Shown: positions 1 to 8,004 of the stretch, one piece after another
Position numbering within the stretch: the first letter of the stretch is position 1
How the letters are laid out: each line of letters opens with the position of its first letter
DNA from: an uncultured Olsenella sp.
GTDB taxonomy: Bacteria > Actinomycetota > Coriobacteriia > Coriobacteriales > Atopobiaceae
Direction: 5' to 3'
Assembly (NCBI GenBank): GCA_900548775.1
Contig: URLM01000006.1
Span: forward strand, 8,661 to 72,660
Length of the DNA: 64,000 nucleotides
Program-made: the position numbers and the translations under genes
Notes under the pieces: generated by a model
Database searches by the model: none
What the model was told of the DNA's origin: nothing
Seen by the model: the letters and a program-made list of their open reading frames with translations, nothing else

Positions 1-1027
1 CGCCCCCAACGGGGGAGAGGCCTGCGCACACTGTCGCGGGGGTGCGCTCGAGCACCTGCTCGCACAGGTAGCGGAGGTCATCGACGTCGAGCCCCGGAAG
101 GCAGCACACCGCGAGCGAGCCCACGGAGTCCAACGTGGCCACGTACTGGTCGAGCTGCCTGCGGCCCGCCTGCTTGAGCTGGTGCTTGAGGTCGTCCTTC
201 TCGGCAGCGAGGCGACGGACCGCATCGGGGACCTCCTCGTCAGCAACCGTGAGGAAGTTGCTCGTCTCGCGAAGGGCCGCCATTGCCTCCTCGCAGGCCT
301 CGAGCGCCCTTCGTCCGCAGAGCAGCTCGAGGCGCGTCCGCTGCTTCTTCGTGGTGATCCGCAAGACCTTGATGAGACCGACCTGCCCCGTGCTCGAGAC
401 GTGCGTCCCACAGCATGCGCAGGAGTCGACGCCAGCTATTCTCACCACACGGATCTGTCCCTCGTGGTCCTTCTTGCTGCGATAGTCGAGCGAGGCGAGC
501 TCGTCTGGCGAGGGGAGAAGGGCCTCCACCCGCACGTCCGCGCGTACGGCGGCGTTGGCACGGCGCTCAACGTCGAGGACATCCTCGGGCGTGAGGACTC
601 CGTCGAAGTCCACCTCGATGCACCGTTCGCCCATGTGGAAGCCCACATTGTTGTAGCCAAAAAGCGCGTGCACGATGCCCGAGACGATGTGCTCGCCGGT
701 ATGGGCCTCCATGTTGTCGCGGCGCCAAGCCCAATCGAGCGAACCGTGGACAGATGCGCCAACGGGAAGGGAGGCGTCAACGAGGTGGATGACCTCGCCC
801 GCGCCCTTGCCAGGTATGGCCTCGCGCACGTGTGCCACGAGCGCGTTCTCGCCGGAGCCGACCGTCAGCGTACCGCGGTCACCGGGTTGGCCACCGCCTG
901 TTGGGTAGAATGCCGTCTGGTCAAGCTCGATCGCGAACCCTTCGTCTACGGGAGTGCATGACGTAACCCTCGCGTCGAATTCCCTCGCATAGGGTTCCTT
1001 GTAATACAGCTCGTCAAAGGTTTCCAT
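1..1027 (-). CDS. AlaX-like alanyl-tRNA editing protein (partial, runs off the left edge)
   Basis: This protein would hydrolyse mischarged Ser- or Gly-tRNA(Ala) in the cytoplasm, acting as a free-standing AlaRS editing domain. Translating the minus strand from the ATG at 1027 gives at least 342 residues with no stop before the window edge. The zinc-binding HxxxH motif is visible (HTGEH, His109 and His113), and the second half site CCGTH lies near residue 215. The N-terminal QTAFYPTGGGQPGD stretch is typical of AlaX and AlaRS. After about residue 240 comes a coiled coil rich in Arg, Glu and Lys, leading toward a DHHA1-type domain that is cut by the window end, so this is the long AlaX form. 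It is divergent from the PTS gene. The family call is firm; the substrate (Ser or Gly) is not visible. Confidence 0.85.
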   Translation of the reverse strand, partial: METFDELYYKEPYAREFDARVTSCTPVDEGFAIELDQTAFYPTGGGQPGDRGTLTVGSGENALVAHVREAIPGKGAGEVIHLVDASLPVGASVHGSLDWAWRRDNMEAHTGEHIVSGIVHALFGYNNVGFHMGERCIEVDFDGVLTPEDVLDVERRANAAVRADVRVEALLPSPDELASLDYRSKKDHEGQIRVVRIAGVDSCACCGTHVSSTGQVGLIKVLRITTKKQRTRLELLCGRRALEACEEAMAALRETSNFLTVADEEVPDAVRRLAAEKDDLKHQLKQAGRRQLDQYVATLDSVGSLAVCCLPGLDVDDLRYLCEQVLERTPATVCAGLSPVGG

Positions 1028-1274
1028 GACCGGCTTCCTCCGTTTGCCTGCGTTCTGTGCGGTTTCTCTCAGCCGCCAATGATAGGCGCGCCTCTCGGTC
1101 TGCGGTCCATGCGCAAAGAGACTCTACTCAAAAGAGAGGCGCTGGCAACAAATGGCGGAGCACCGCTCCACGGCGATTCTCGTTACATAGTTGGTTCCTT
1201 TGGGCCCCCATCTTGCCAATGGCGTTAGCATGGGGTGTCACTTGGGAACGGATGGGTCTCGCTCGGAGGCACAG
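1028..1274. other. Divergent promoter region between the AlaX and PTS genes
   Basis: This 247-base stretch separates two divergent genes and must hold both promoters. I could not pick a convincing -35/-10 pair or an antiterminator (RAT) sequence. The GGAGG at 1265-1269 lies 5 bases before the PTS start codon at 1275. Confidence 0.5.
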
Positions 1275-2666
1275 ATGGACGAGAAGCAGCTTGCACAGGG
1301 AATCCTTGACCTTGTTGGCGGTTCGGACAACGTCAAGGCGGTGACTCACTGTGCGAGCAGGCTTCGCTTCACGTTGAAGGACACCCAGAAGGCAGACGCC
1401 GACAAGCTGGAGGCCATGGATGGCGTACTGGGCGTCGTCGAGAAGGGCGGGCAGGTCCAGGTCGTAATCGGGCCTGCCGTCGAGTCCGTGTACGCGCCCC
1501 TCGCGTCTCTCCTCAGCAGCTCTTCCTCCATTACGGTGAAGGCGGTGCCTGCCGAGAAGGAACACCGCACCGTGATGGCGAGGGTCTTCGACTACATCTC
1601 CGGTGCGCTCACGCCGCTTCTGCCGTTGTTCGCCGGTGCCGGCATTCTCACCGCGGTGCTCATCATCCTTGCGGGCGTGGGCGTGTGTCCCGCGGACAGC
1701 GGGCAGTTTGCCGTCTGGTATGCCGCCGGACATGCCATCTTCTACTTCCTGTCAATCTTTGTGGGCTACTACGCCGCGAAGAAGCTTGGCGTGACCCCTC
1801 TCGTGGGAGCCATCATCGGCGCGGCACTCCTCGAGCCCAACTTCACGGGACTGCAGAACGGAGACCCCAAGAGCTTCTTCTCGATTCCCATCGTTGCCAT
1901 CGACTACTCGTCGACCATCGTGCCCAGCCTGCTCGCCGTGTGGGTCACGAGCTTCCTCGAGCGCTTCCTCAACTCCCACATGGCCAAGAACCTTCGGAGC
2001 TTCCTCGTCCCCGCAATCGACCTCGCCGTGATGGTCCCCCTCACGGTGCTCGTGCTTGGTCCCATCGGCAACACCGTGGCAAATGGTGCCGGCACGGCCA
2101 TCAACTATCTCGTGAGTGCAAACATGGTCGTTGCCGGCATCGTGATGGGGGCGTTCTGGGGCCTTCTCGTCATCTTTGGCGTCCACTGGGCAATCATCCC
2201 CATCATCATGGCAAACCTCAACGCCAATGGCGGGGATCCCATCTTTGCCCTCGCTGCTGCCAGCGTCTTTGCATGCCTCGGCGTTAGCTTTGGCGTCTTC
2301 CTCCGCACCAAGGACAAGGGCTTCAAGACGCTTGTGGGCTCCTATCTCATCTCCGGCATCCTCTCTGGCGTGAACGAGCCCCTGATCTATGGTGTCATCA
2401 TGCGGTACCGCAAGCTCATTCCCATGGTGGTCGTGGCCGGTGCTGTTGGCGGTGCCGTAGGCGGCCTTGGCAACGTCCAGCTCATCGTCTTCAACTTCCT
2501 GGTGAATGTCTTCACGCTTGCCTCGTTTGCGCCTATTGGTTGGTTCCTTGCAGAGGCGGCGGTGAGCTTTGTCGTTGCGCTCGTGCTCGTACTGATACTT
2601 GGCTTCGAGAGCAAGGGTGACGAACCCGCACGCGCGGGGGAGTCAACGCCTGAGAAGGTCGCGTAG
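1275..2666 (+). CDS. PTS system EIIBC component, glucose/beta-glucoside superfamily
   Basis: This is a membrane permease that imports and phosphorylates a sugar using phosphate relayed from PEP. Residues 1-80 form an EIIB domain with the phosphorylated cysteine in THCASRLRF (Cys26). From about residue 100 to 440 there is a polytopic EIIC domain with the SGVNEPLIYG loop typical of this superfamily. The chain ends at 463 residues in a short charged tail, with no EIIA domain, so EIIA must be supplied by another protein. I chose ATG 1275 because GGAGG lies 5 bases upstream and the EIIB fold begins there; a longer frame from 1191 has no ribosome site. The substrate cannot be read from sequence. 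One base separates its stop from the next gene. Confidence 0.88.
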   Translation: MDEKQLAQGILDLVGGSDNVKAVTHCASRLRFTLKDTQKADADKLEAMDGVLGVVEKGGQVQVVIGPAVESVYAPLASLLSSSSSITVKAVPAEKEHRTVMARVFDYISGALTPLLPLFAGAGILTAVLIILAGVGVCPADSGQFAVWYAAGHAIFYFLSIFVGYYAAKKLGVTPLVGAIIGAALLEPNFTGLQNGDPKSFFSIPIVAIDYSSTIVPSLLAVWVTSFLERFLNSHMAKNLRSFLVPAIDLAVMVPLTVLVLGPIGNTVANGAGTAINYLVSANMVVAGIVMGAFWGLLVIFGVHWAIIPIIMANLNANGGDPIFALAAASVFACLGVSFGVFLRTKDKGFKTLVGSYLISGILSGVNEPLIYGVIMRYRKLIPMVVVAGAVGGAVGGLGNVQLIVFNFLVNVFTLASFAPIGWFLAEAAVSFVVALVLVLILGFESKGDEPARAGESTPEKVA

Positions 2667-2667
2667 C

Positions 2668-3915
2668 ATGCGGGTCGCTTTTGCCCAGCAAGACGTCACT
2701 CCTGCTGTTCCCTGTGCTATGGACGGCTACGGCAGGAGAACCGCCACGGGCGTGCACGACCCCATTGGCGTGCGCTGCGTCATTCTCTCCGATGGGGAGG
2801 ACGAGGGGCGCAGGGCACTCTGCCTCTGCGTGGCGGACGTCTTCTTCCTGGAGCCTTCGCTTGCTGAAAGGGCTCGTAAGGCGATCTCCCTGCGCACTGC
2901 TCTTCCCAAAGAGGCCGTGCATGTTGCCGCAATCCACACCCACTCGGGGCCAAAGGTGAGCAAGCTCGCAGACCCAGGCTGCCCGCCAGACCAGGCGTTC
3001 ATTGAGTCGCTTATCGAGGCTATGTCTTCTTGTGCCGAGAGGTGCATGGCGAAGCTGACCGGGCAGGAGGACGCAACTGCACGACTTGGCACCTGCGACC
3101 TCTCTGGCCTCTTCACGAACCGCAACGGCATTGATGCCGGGTGCGACACAACGGGAACTGTGCTCAGCTTCAGTGCCGGCCAAGCTGGACAGCGCATAGA
3201 CATCCTCGATGTGGCCTGCCATCCAACGGTGCTCCATGGCGAGAACCACCTGCTCTCGACGGACTACGTCGGTGTTCTGCGCGAGAGGTACGAGGCGCTG
3301 ACCGGCGCATACGCAGTTGTTCTCGTAGGCGATGCGGGAGACTCGAGCACGCGGCTCACACGCCGTGGGGAGGGCTTCGACGAGGTCGAGCGCATCGGAC
3401 TCGAGATGGCTCGGCGCTTCTCGGCGCCAACTCTCGGCGAGGTCTCGTTGAGTCTCTGCGGAACGAGCGAGGTTCCCGTTCATCTGGACTACGTGCCAGC
3501 AGAGGACGAGACGCTTCTCTCGGCGGAGCGCCTCCTGATTGGGCTTCTCGCCGATCCGGACGCCGCCGAGGCATCGGGCATCGCCGCACGCGAGGACGAC
3601 CTTTGCCAGATGTTGGGCATGGTCGAGGCCAAGCTCGCTATTCCTCGCATTCGCATTGACTCCGCTGCAACGCTGGTCAACCTGAGCAGCATAAGGTTCG
3701 TGTTTGTTCCCGCCGAGGTCGTGTTTGCGTTTGGGGAGCAGTTGAGAAACGCCTCGACGGTGCCTGTCCTCGTGTGTGGCTACGCAGACGGCTACCTCGG
3801 CTATGCCGTCGACCGCACGGAGTTTGGCAGGTATTTCGAGAGCTACATCACCGTCTTTCCCAAGGGCGCGGCAGACGAGTGGTTCTCGCGAATGGCAACG
3901 GTAATCTCGGGCTAG
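2668..3915 (+). CDS. Neutral/alkaline ceramidase-like hydrolase (PF04734-type N-terminal domain)
   Basis: The 415-residue protein resembles the catalytic domain of neutral/alkaline ceramidases. It has the zinc-site motif HTHSGP (His90, His92), a second His in ACHPTVL followed by a ST-D-Y-G segment, and GDAGD in the middle. It has no signal peptide, so it should act in the cytoplasm, unlike classical secreted ceramidases of about 700 residues. The start at 2668 is one base after the PTS stop, which implies translational coupling. That pairing suggests it acts on a product of the imported sugar or glycoside rather than on a sphingolipid; this is inference. The family is likely, the substrate unknown. 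Confidence 0.7.
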   Translation: MRVAFAQQDVTPAVPCAMDGYGRRTATGVHDPIGVRCVILSDGEDEGRRALCLCVADVFFLEPSLAERARKAISLRTALPKEAVHVAAIHTHSGPKVSKLADPGCPPDQAFIESLIEAMSSCAERCMAKLTGQEDATARLGTCDLSGLFTNRNGIDAGCDTTGTVLSFSAGQAGQRIDILDVACHPTVLHGENHLLSTDYVGVLRERYEALTGAYAVVLVGDAGDSSTRLTRRGEGFDEVERIGLEMARRFSAPTLGEVSLSLCGTSEVPVHLDYVPAEDETLLSAERLLIGLLADPDAAEASGIAAREDDLCQMLGMVEAKLAIPRIRIDSAATLVNLSSIRFVFVPAEVVFAFGEQLRNASTVPVLVCGYADGYLGYAVDRTEFGRYFESYITVFPKGAADEWFSRMATVISG

Positions 3916-3937
3916 TTATGCACCTTGACTCTGCAGT

Positions 3938-5350
3938 CTATAGCGGTTGGCGCTGAGCTGTCTCGGCCCCCATGGGCGCCTGCTGGACCTGGCGCTCCTC
4001 CGCCGCAAGCTCGTGGAGAATCGACCACGCCATGGGAATCGTGACCAGGAACGTGATGACGTCGGTCACTGGCTGGGCGAGCTGAACGCCGAGAAGCCCC
4101 AGGAGGGGAGGCAGCACCAGGACCACGGGGCCTAGCACCAGTCCGAGCCTGCAGGCGCCCAGGATGGTAGCACGCCACATGCGACCCGTTGTCTGAAGCA
4201 GGAAGTTGGTGATCATCGCCGTTCCCGTGAGGGGAAGCGTAAAGCTCTCCACGCGCAGGGCGAGCGTGCCTATCTCCAGGACTTCAGAATCGCTCGAGAA
4301 GAGCCCCACGAGCTGCGGGGCGAGTGCGAACGTCACGACTCCGAGAAGCGCCACGGCAGTGAACGCCGTGCGCACGGAGAATCGGTACCCCGCACGAATG
4401 CGCTCGTAGAGCTTTGCCCCGTAGTTGTAGCCAATCACGGGCTGGAATCCCTGGCCAATGCCGATCTGCACGTAGTTGCCTATGCTCGCAATCCGCTGCA
4501 CAATCGCGAGCGCCGCGATGGCCGCATCGCCAAAGGGCCGTGCCGCCTCGTTCAGAAGCGTCGTCGCCACCCCGAGCATGCACTGACGCACGAAGGAGGG
4601 GAGGCCTCCGTTCACGATCTTGGTGACCATGGCGCGGGTGGGCCTTCTCAGCCACTTTGGAGAGAGCGGGGTTATCCCCACGCGCTGGATCTGCCAGACG
4701 AGAATACAAAAGCTGATGAACTGACAAATCACCGTGGAGATGGCGCTGCCGGCAATGCCTAGACCAGCTCCATAGATGAGAAGCGGCTCCAACGCGATGT
4801 TGATGAGCGCGCCCGTCATGATGGCTATCATCGAGTGGAGCGCCTCGCCCTCGAAGCGCAGCTGCATGTTGAGCATAAGCGAGCTGCACATGAAGGGTGC
4901 GCCGAGGAGGATGATGCCTACGAAGGTCTTGGCGTAGGGGAGAATCGTACTCGTCGAGCCTGCCACCAGACAGATCAGCTCGATGAAGACGTTGCCTAGG
5001 ATGGCGATGAGCGTGCCGAGAAGGAGCGTTGTGGCAAGGCCGTTGGTGGCCATGACGCAGGCGTGATTCCGGTCGCGGGCGCCAAGGTAGCGGGAGATGG
5101 CGTTGCCGGTGCCCTGCCCCATGCCAAAGCCCACGGCCTGGATGGCCGTCATGACAACGAACGAGATGCCGATCGCCCCTTCGGCCGAGGTGCCGAGCGA
5201 CCCCACGAAGAACGTGTCGCAGAGGTTGTAGATGCTGGTCAAGAGGTTGGAGACAATGGAGGGTGCGGCAAGGGAGAGGACGAGGGGCCTTATGGGCTCC
5301 TCCGTCATCTGCCGATACTTGGTTGTTGCTGTGTCTTCGTCTTGATTCAT
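3938..5350 (-). CDS. MATE family multidrug/sodium antiporter
   Basis: This integral membrane protein of about 470 residues is expected to export cationic compounds or metabolites against Na+ or H+. The sequence shows the MATE pattern of two repeated six-helix halves. The first helix holds PLVLSLAAPSIVSNLLTSIYN, and an FVGSLGTSAEGAIG-type loop and the GMGQGTGNAISRYLGARD segment follow. The start is uncertain. ATG 5350 is chosen, but its only GGAGGT lies 15 bases upstream; ATG 5308 (MTEEPIRPLV) is an alternative with no clear ribosome site. The gene is divergent from recQ and convergent with the ceramidase-like gene. Its substrate is unknown. Confidence 0.85.
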   Translation of the reverse strand: MNQDEDTATTKYRQMTEEPIRPLVLSLAAPSIVSNLLTSIYNLCDTFFVGSLGTSAEGAIGISFVVMTAIQAVGFGMGQGTGNAISRYLGARDRNHACVMATNGLATTLLLGTLIAILGNVFIELICLVAGSTSTILPYAKTFVGIILLGAPFMCSSLMLNMQLRFEGEALHSMIAIMTGALINIALEPLLIYGAGLGIAGSAISTVICQFISFCILVWQIQRVGITPLSPKWLRRPTRAMVTKIVNGGLPSFVRQCMLGVATTLLNEAARPFGDAAIAALAIVQRIASIGNYVQIGIGQGFQPVIGYNYGAKLYERIRAGYRFSVRTAFTAVALLGVVTFALAPQLVGLFSSDSEVLEIGTLALRVESFTLPLTGTAMITNFLLQTTGRMWRATILGACRLGLVLGPVVLVLPPLLGLLGVQLAQPVTDVITFLVTIPMAWSILHELAAEERQVQQAPMGAETAQRQPL

Positions 5351-5429
5351 ACGATGTATGGTAGTACCTCCAGGCGGCATGATTGCAACGGCGAACGGCA
5401 TTATCTTTAAGTTGACACAGGGGAGAAGG

Positions 5430-7049
5430 ATGGACTCGGTAGGGGAGAGCGGCCAGAACCAACAAGAGGGGCGGCCTAGCGATGCGCGAGGTGTCCTCCG
5501 CACCTACTTTGGCTACGACTCCTTCCGTTCTGGCCAGGAGGAAGTTATATCCTCGGTCCTATCCGGCAGGGACGCCCTAGCCGTGATGCCCACGGGTGCC
5601 GGCAAGTCGATTTGCTACCAGATTCCTGCGGTGCTTCTCGGCGGTCTCACGATTGTCGTGTCTCCGCTCATCTCGCTCATGGGTGACCAGGTCCGTTCCC
5701 TCAAGGAGGCTGGCATCCGAGGCTCGTACCTCAACTCCACGCTCACGCCGCGCCAGCAGGAGGTCGTGATGGCACGTGCTATCGCGGGCTGGTACGACCT
5801 CATGTACGTTGCACCGGAACGCCTTGCTGACCAGCGCTTCCTTGCCTTTGCACAACAGGTGCGCATACCGCTCGTTGCCGTGGACGAGGCGCACTGCGTG
5901 AGCCAGTGGGGCCAGGACTTTAGGCCGGCGTACCGTGGCATCCCGGACTTCGTCGCCCGGCTTCCGCGTCGTCCCGTTGTCTGCGCACTCACGGCCACCG
6001 CCACAGCGCGGGTGCGGCAAGACGTCTCGCGACTGCTCGAACTGCATGACCCCCTTGTCCAAGTGAACGGATTCGATCGGCCCAACCTGCGCCTCTCGGC
6101 CTTCGAGCTCACGCCCAAGGAGCGGACGCGCTGGCTTCTCGGCTATCTTGCCGCCCACCCCACATGGTCGGGCATCGTCTATGCGACCACGCGCAAGAAG
6201 GTGGACGAGTTGGCAGAGGCGCTGCGCGAGGCGGGAATTACCGCGGTGAGCTATCACGCCGGGATGGATAACGAGGAGCGCACCGCCTCGCAGGACGCCT
6301 TCGTGTGTGACGAAGCGCGCGTGATGATCGCCACCAACGCGTTTGGGATGGGCATCGACAAGTCTGACGTGCGCTTTGTTGTCAACTGCGGTCTGCCTCT
6401 CTCGCTTGAGGAGTACTACCAGGAGGCCGGTCGCGCCGGGCGCGATGGCGAGCCGGCGGAGTGCTACCTTCTCTGGAGCCGTGGTGACATCCGCACCTGC
6501 CACTTCTTCATCGACAACACCATGTTCCCGCCGGAGATGACGCAGGCCGAGAAGGACGGGCTCCTGCGCAACCGCGAGCGCCTCCTCTCGGCGATGATCG
6601 GCTATGCGATGAGCGACTCCTGCCTGCGGGCGCGCGTGCTTCGCTACTTTGGGCAGGATGCGTCCTCGCTCGTCACGGCGAACGGCTCTTGTGGTTGCGG
6701 TGGCTGCTCCGTGTGCCTGAAGACTTCGGCAGACGAGTACCTGCGTGCTGCGCGGCCTCGCAGAGCCTTTGGCGCCACGGGTGCTAGCGGCTATCGTACA
6801 CGCGAGCTTCCCAGCGAAGCCGAGGTCACCGATGAGGATGAGCGGCTCTTCCAGCGACTTCGCGGGGTGCGCAAGCGGCTGGCGGACGAGTTCCGCGTGC
6901 CTCCGTACATGGTCTTCTCGGACGCCACGCTTCGTGCCATGGTGCGGCGCCGTCCCTCAAACGAGGAGGAGCTGCTCGAGGTCTCCGGCGTTGGCCAAGC
7001 CAAGCTCCGCCGCTATGGCGACGTCTTTCTCGAGGAGATCAACCGATAG
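5430..7049 (+). CDS. recQ: RecQ family ATP-dependent DNA helicase, short form
   Basis: This 3'-5' DNA helicase acts in repair and recombination. It is 539 residues long. Walker A is MPTGAGKS at about 53-60, the DEAH box is at 152-155 followed by CVSQWGQDFRPAY (the RecQ aromatic loop), and motif VI QEAGRAGRDG is present. A zinc site is formed by Cys398 and the cluster Cys421, Cys423, Cys426 and Cys429. The last 70 residues are an HRDC domain. Between the zinc site and HRDC there are only about 40 residues, so the RQC winged helix of longer RecQ proteins is missing. ATG 5430 is chosen because GGGAG lies 4 bases upstream; the frame is open further upstream to 5358. Confidence 0.92.
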   Translation: MDSVGESGQNQQEGRPSDARGVLRTYFGYDSFRSGQEEVISSVLSGRDALAVMPTGAGKSICYQIPAVLLGGLTIVVSPLISLMGDQVRSLKEAGIRGSYLNSTLTPRQQEVVMARAIAGWYDLMYVAPERLADQRFLAFAQQVRIPLVAVDEAHCVSQWGQDFRPAYRGIPDFVARLPRRPVVCALTATATARVRQDVSRLLELHDPLVQVNGFDRPNLRLSAFELTPKERTRWLLGYLAAHPTWSGIVYATTRKKVDELAEALREAGITAVSYHAGMDNEERTASQDAFVCDEARVMIATNAFGMGIDKSDVRFVVNCGLPLSLEEYYQEAGRAGRDGEPAECYLLWSRGDIRTCHFFIDNTMFPPEMTQAEKDGLLRNRERLLSAMIGYAMSDSCLRARVLRYFGQDASSLVTANGSCGCGGCSVCLKTSADEYLRAARPRRAFGATGASGYRTRELPSEAEVTDEDERLFQRLRGVRKRLADEFRVPPYMVFSDATLRAMVRRRPSNEEELLEVSGVGQAKLRRYGDVFLEEINR

Positions 7050-7136
7050 GTGAACTTGCGAGACGCTGCGGCTGGTTGCGGCGGGTGCTGCGGGCGCCGA
7101 AGGGACCGTTATTGTCAGCGACGCTGCCAGAATGCG

Positions 7137-7555
7137 CCCTCCGGCGAGAAAATGACGCCACAACAGGGGTTTCATACGCAATCCCGTACGAGAAGACCCT
7201 TCCGGAGTAGAAATGACGCCGGAGCGAGGGTTACCGACAGGATTCCGTACGAGATGTTCCCTCCGGAGTAGAAATAGCGCCAGAACCGGGGTTTCAGACG
7301 AAATCACGTACGAGATGCGCCCTCCGGCGTCGATATGACGCCGGAGGGGGGTTGCGTACGCCGCTGCTGCGAAAAGGTACCCTCCGGTGCAGAAAAGGCG
7401 CCGGAGAAGAACTTAGGTACGTGATGGATGCAATAACGTGCCCTCCGGCGTCATTTTCTCGCCGGAGGGCACACTTTGGACGTAAATGCTGCTAAAACCA
7501 CTGTTCAGGCGTCAAAATCTCGCCGAAAGGCGCGTTTCAGCGAGAGCGGCGGGAT
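7137..7555. repeat. Array of seven ~61-bp tandem units with imperfect palindromes
   Basis: Between the convergent recQ and acnX genes lie seven head-to-tail units starting at 7137, 7197, 7259, 7320, 7380, 7441 and about 7502, with periods of 60, 62, 61, 60, 61 and 61 bases. Each begins with a form of CCCTCCGGCG, then an A/T-rich loop, then usually a return arm CGCCGGAG. The arms are perfect in unit 4 (11 bp, CCTCCGGCGTC/GACGCCGGAGG) and unit 6 (10 bp) and degenerate in the others; in unit 3 the return arm is largely lost. Units 1-3 also share a second segment, GGGTTnC...CGTACGAGA, which decays in units 4-7. Some units could end transcription of the two convergent genes, but seven are far more than needed. 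No reading frame runs through the array. Confidence 0.85.
7441..7469. terminator. Strong hairpin (array unit 6), likely bidirectional terminator
   Basis: CCCTCCGGCG and CGCCGGAGGG form a perfect 10-bp stem around a 9-base T-rich loop. It lies between recQ and the acnX operon. There is no clean U-tract, so the terminator role is inferred from position and stem strength. Confidence 0.5.
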
Positions 7556-8004
7556 TACCCAGCTACGGTGACGGTGCCATCCTCGGCCACGCTCACGTCC
7601 ATGCCGTCGTGAACATAGTCGAGAAACTCATCACCCAGCTGGTCCACGACGACAAACGGGTGCTCGGTCCAGTTCTTCGCGAGAATGGCGCCGGCGGCCG
7701 CCAGCGGGTCAATCGGCTTCGAGAAGAGCATGCAGGCAGGGCCCGCCCCCATGTCGCACGCGCACATGAGGACCATGCCGCCCGTAGTGGAGCCGATGGT
7801 CTGCGGCAGACAGATCGCCGCCCCCTGCAGAGGCTTCTTGTAGAGGTCGGGGTTGTTCTGGTCGGAGCAGGGCGCCTTCACGTTCTTCAAGATGAGGGGC
7901 TGCTGGTAGCTCGCAAGCGTGTTGAATCCACCGTGGCTCACCAGGGCCTTAGCGCTCGTGGTGCCGGCAACGACGGCACGTCCCTTAAAGGTATTCTCAG
8001 CCAT
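7555..8004 (-). CDS. Aconitase X small (swivel) subunit, DUF126
   Basis: This is the small subunit of the two-chain aconitase-X enzyme, carrying the swivel domain that closes over the active site of the large subunit. At 149 residues it has the family's normal length. The QTIGSTTGGMVL segment near the middle matches the conserved Ser/Gly loop of PF01989. Its ATG overlaps the large-subunit stop by one base (TAATG), so translation is coupled and a 1:1 complex is expected. In characterised relatives AcnX dehydrates cis-3-hydroxyproline (bacteria) or phosphomevalonate (archaea). Which of these, if either, applies here cannot be told from sequence. Confidence 0.85.
   Translation of the reverse strand: MAENTFKGRAVVAGTTSAKALVSHGGFNTLASYQQPLILKNVKAPCSDQNNPDLYKKPLQGAAICLPQTIGSTTGGMVLMCACDMGAGPACMLFSKPIDPLAAAGAILAKNWTEHPFVVVDQLGDEFLDYVHDGMDVSVAEDGTVTVAG

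Noticed and set aside
182..961. Plus-strand open frame of 259 codons over the AlaX gene
   Set aside because: The minus-strand frame from 1027 carries the zinc motifs of AlaX; the plus-strand frame has no recognisable motif.
1191..1274. N-terminal extension of the PTS gene
   Set aside because: The EIIB fold begins at 1275, where the only good ribosome site lies.
7137..7555. CRISPR array
   Set aside because: There is no constant repeat with unique spacers: the whole unit recurs, all parts drift, and no cas gene is nearby.
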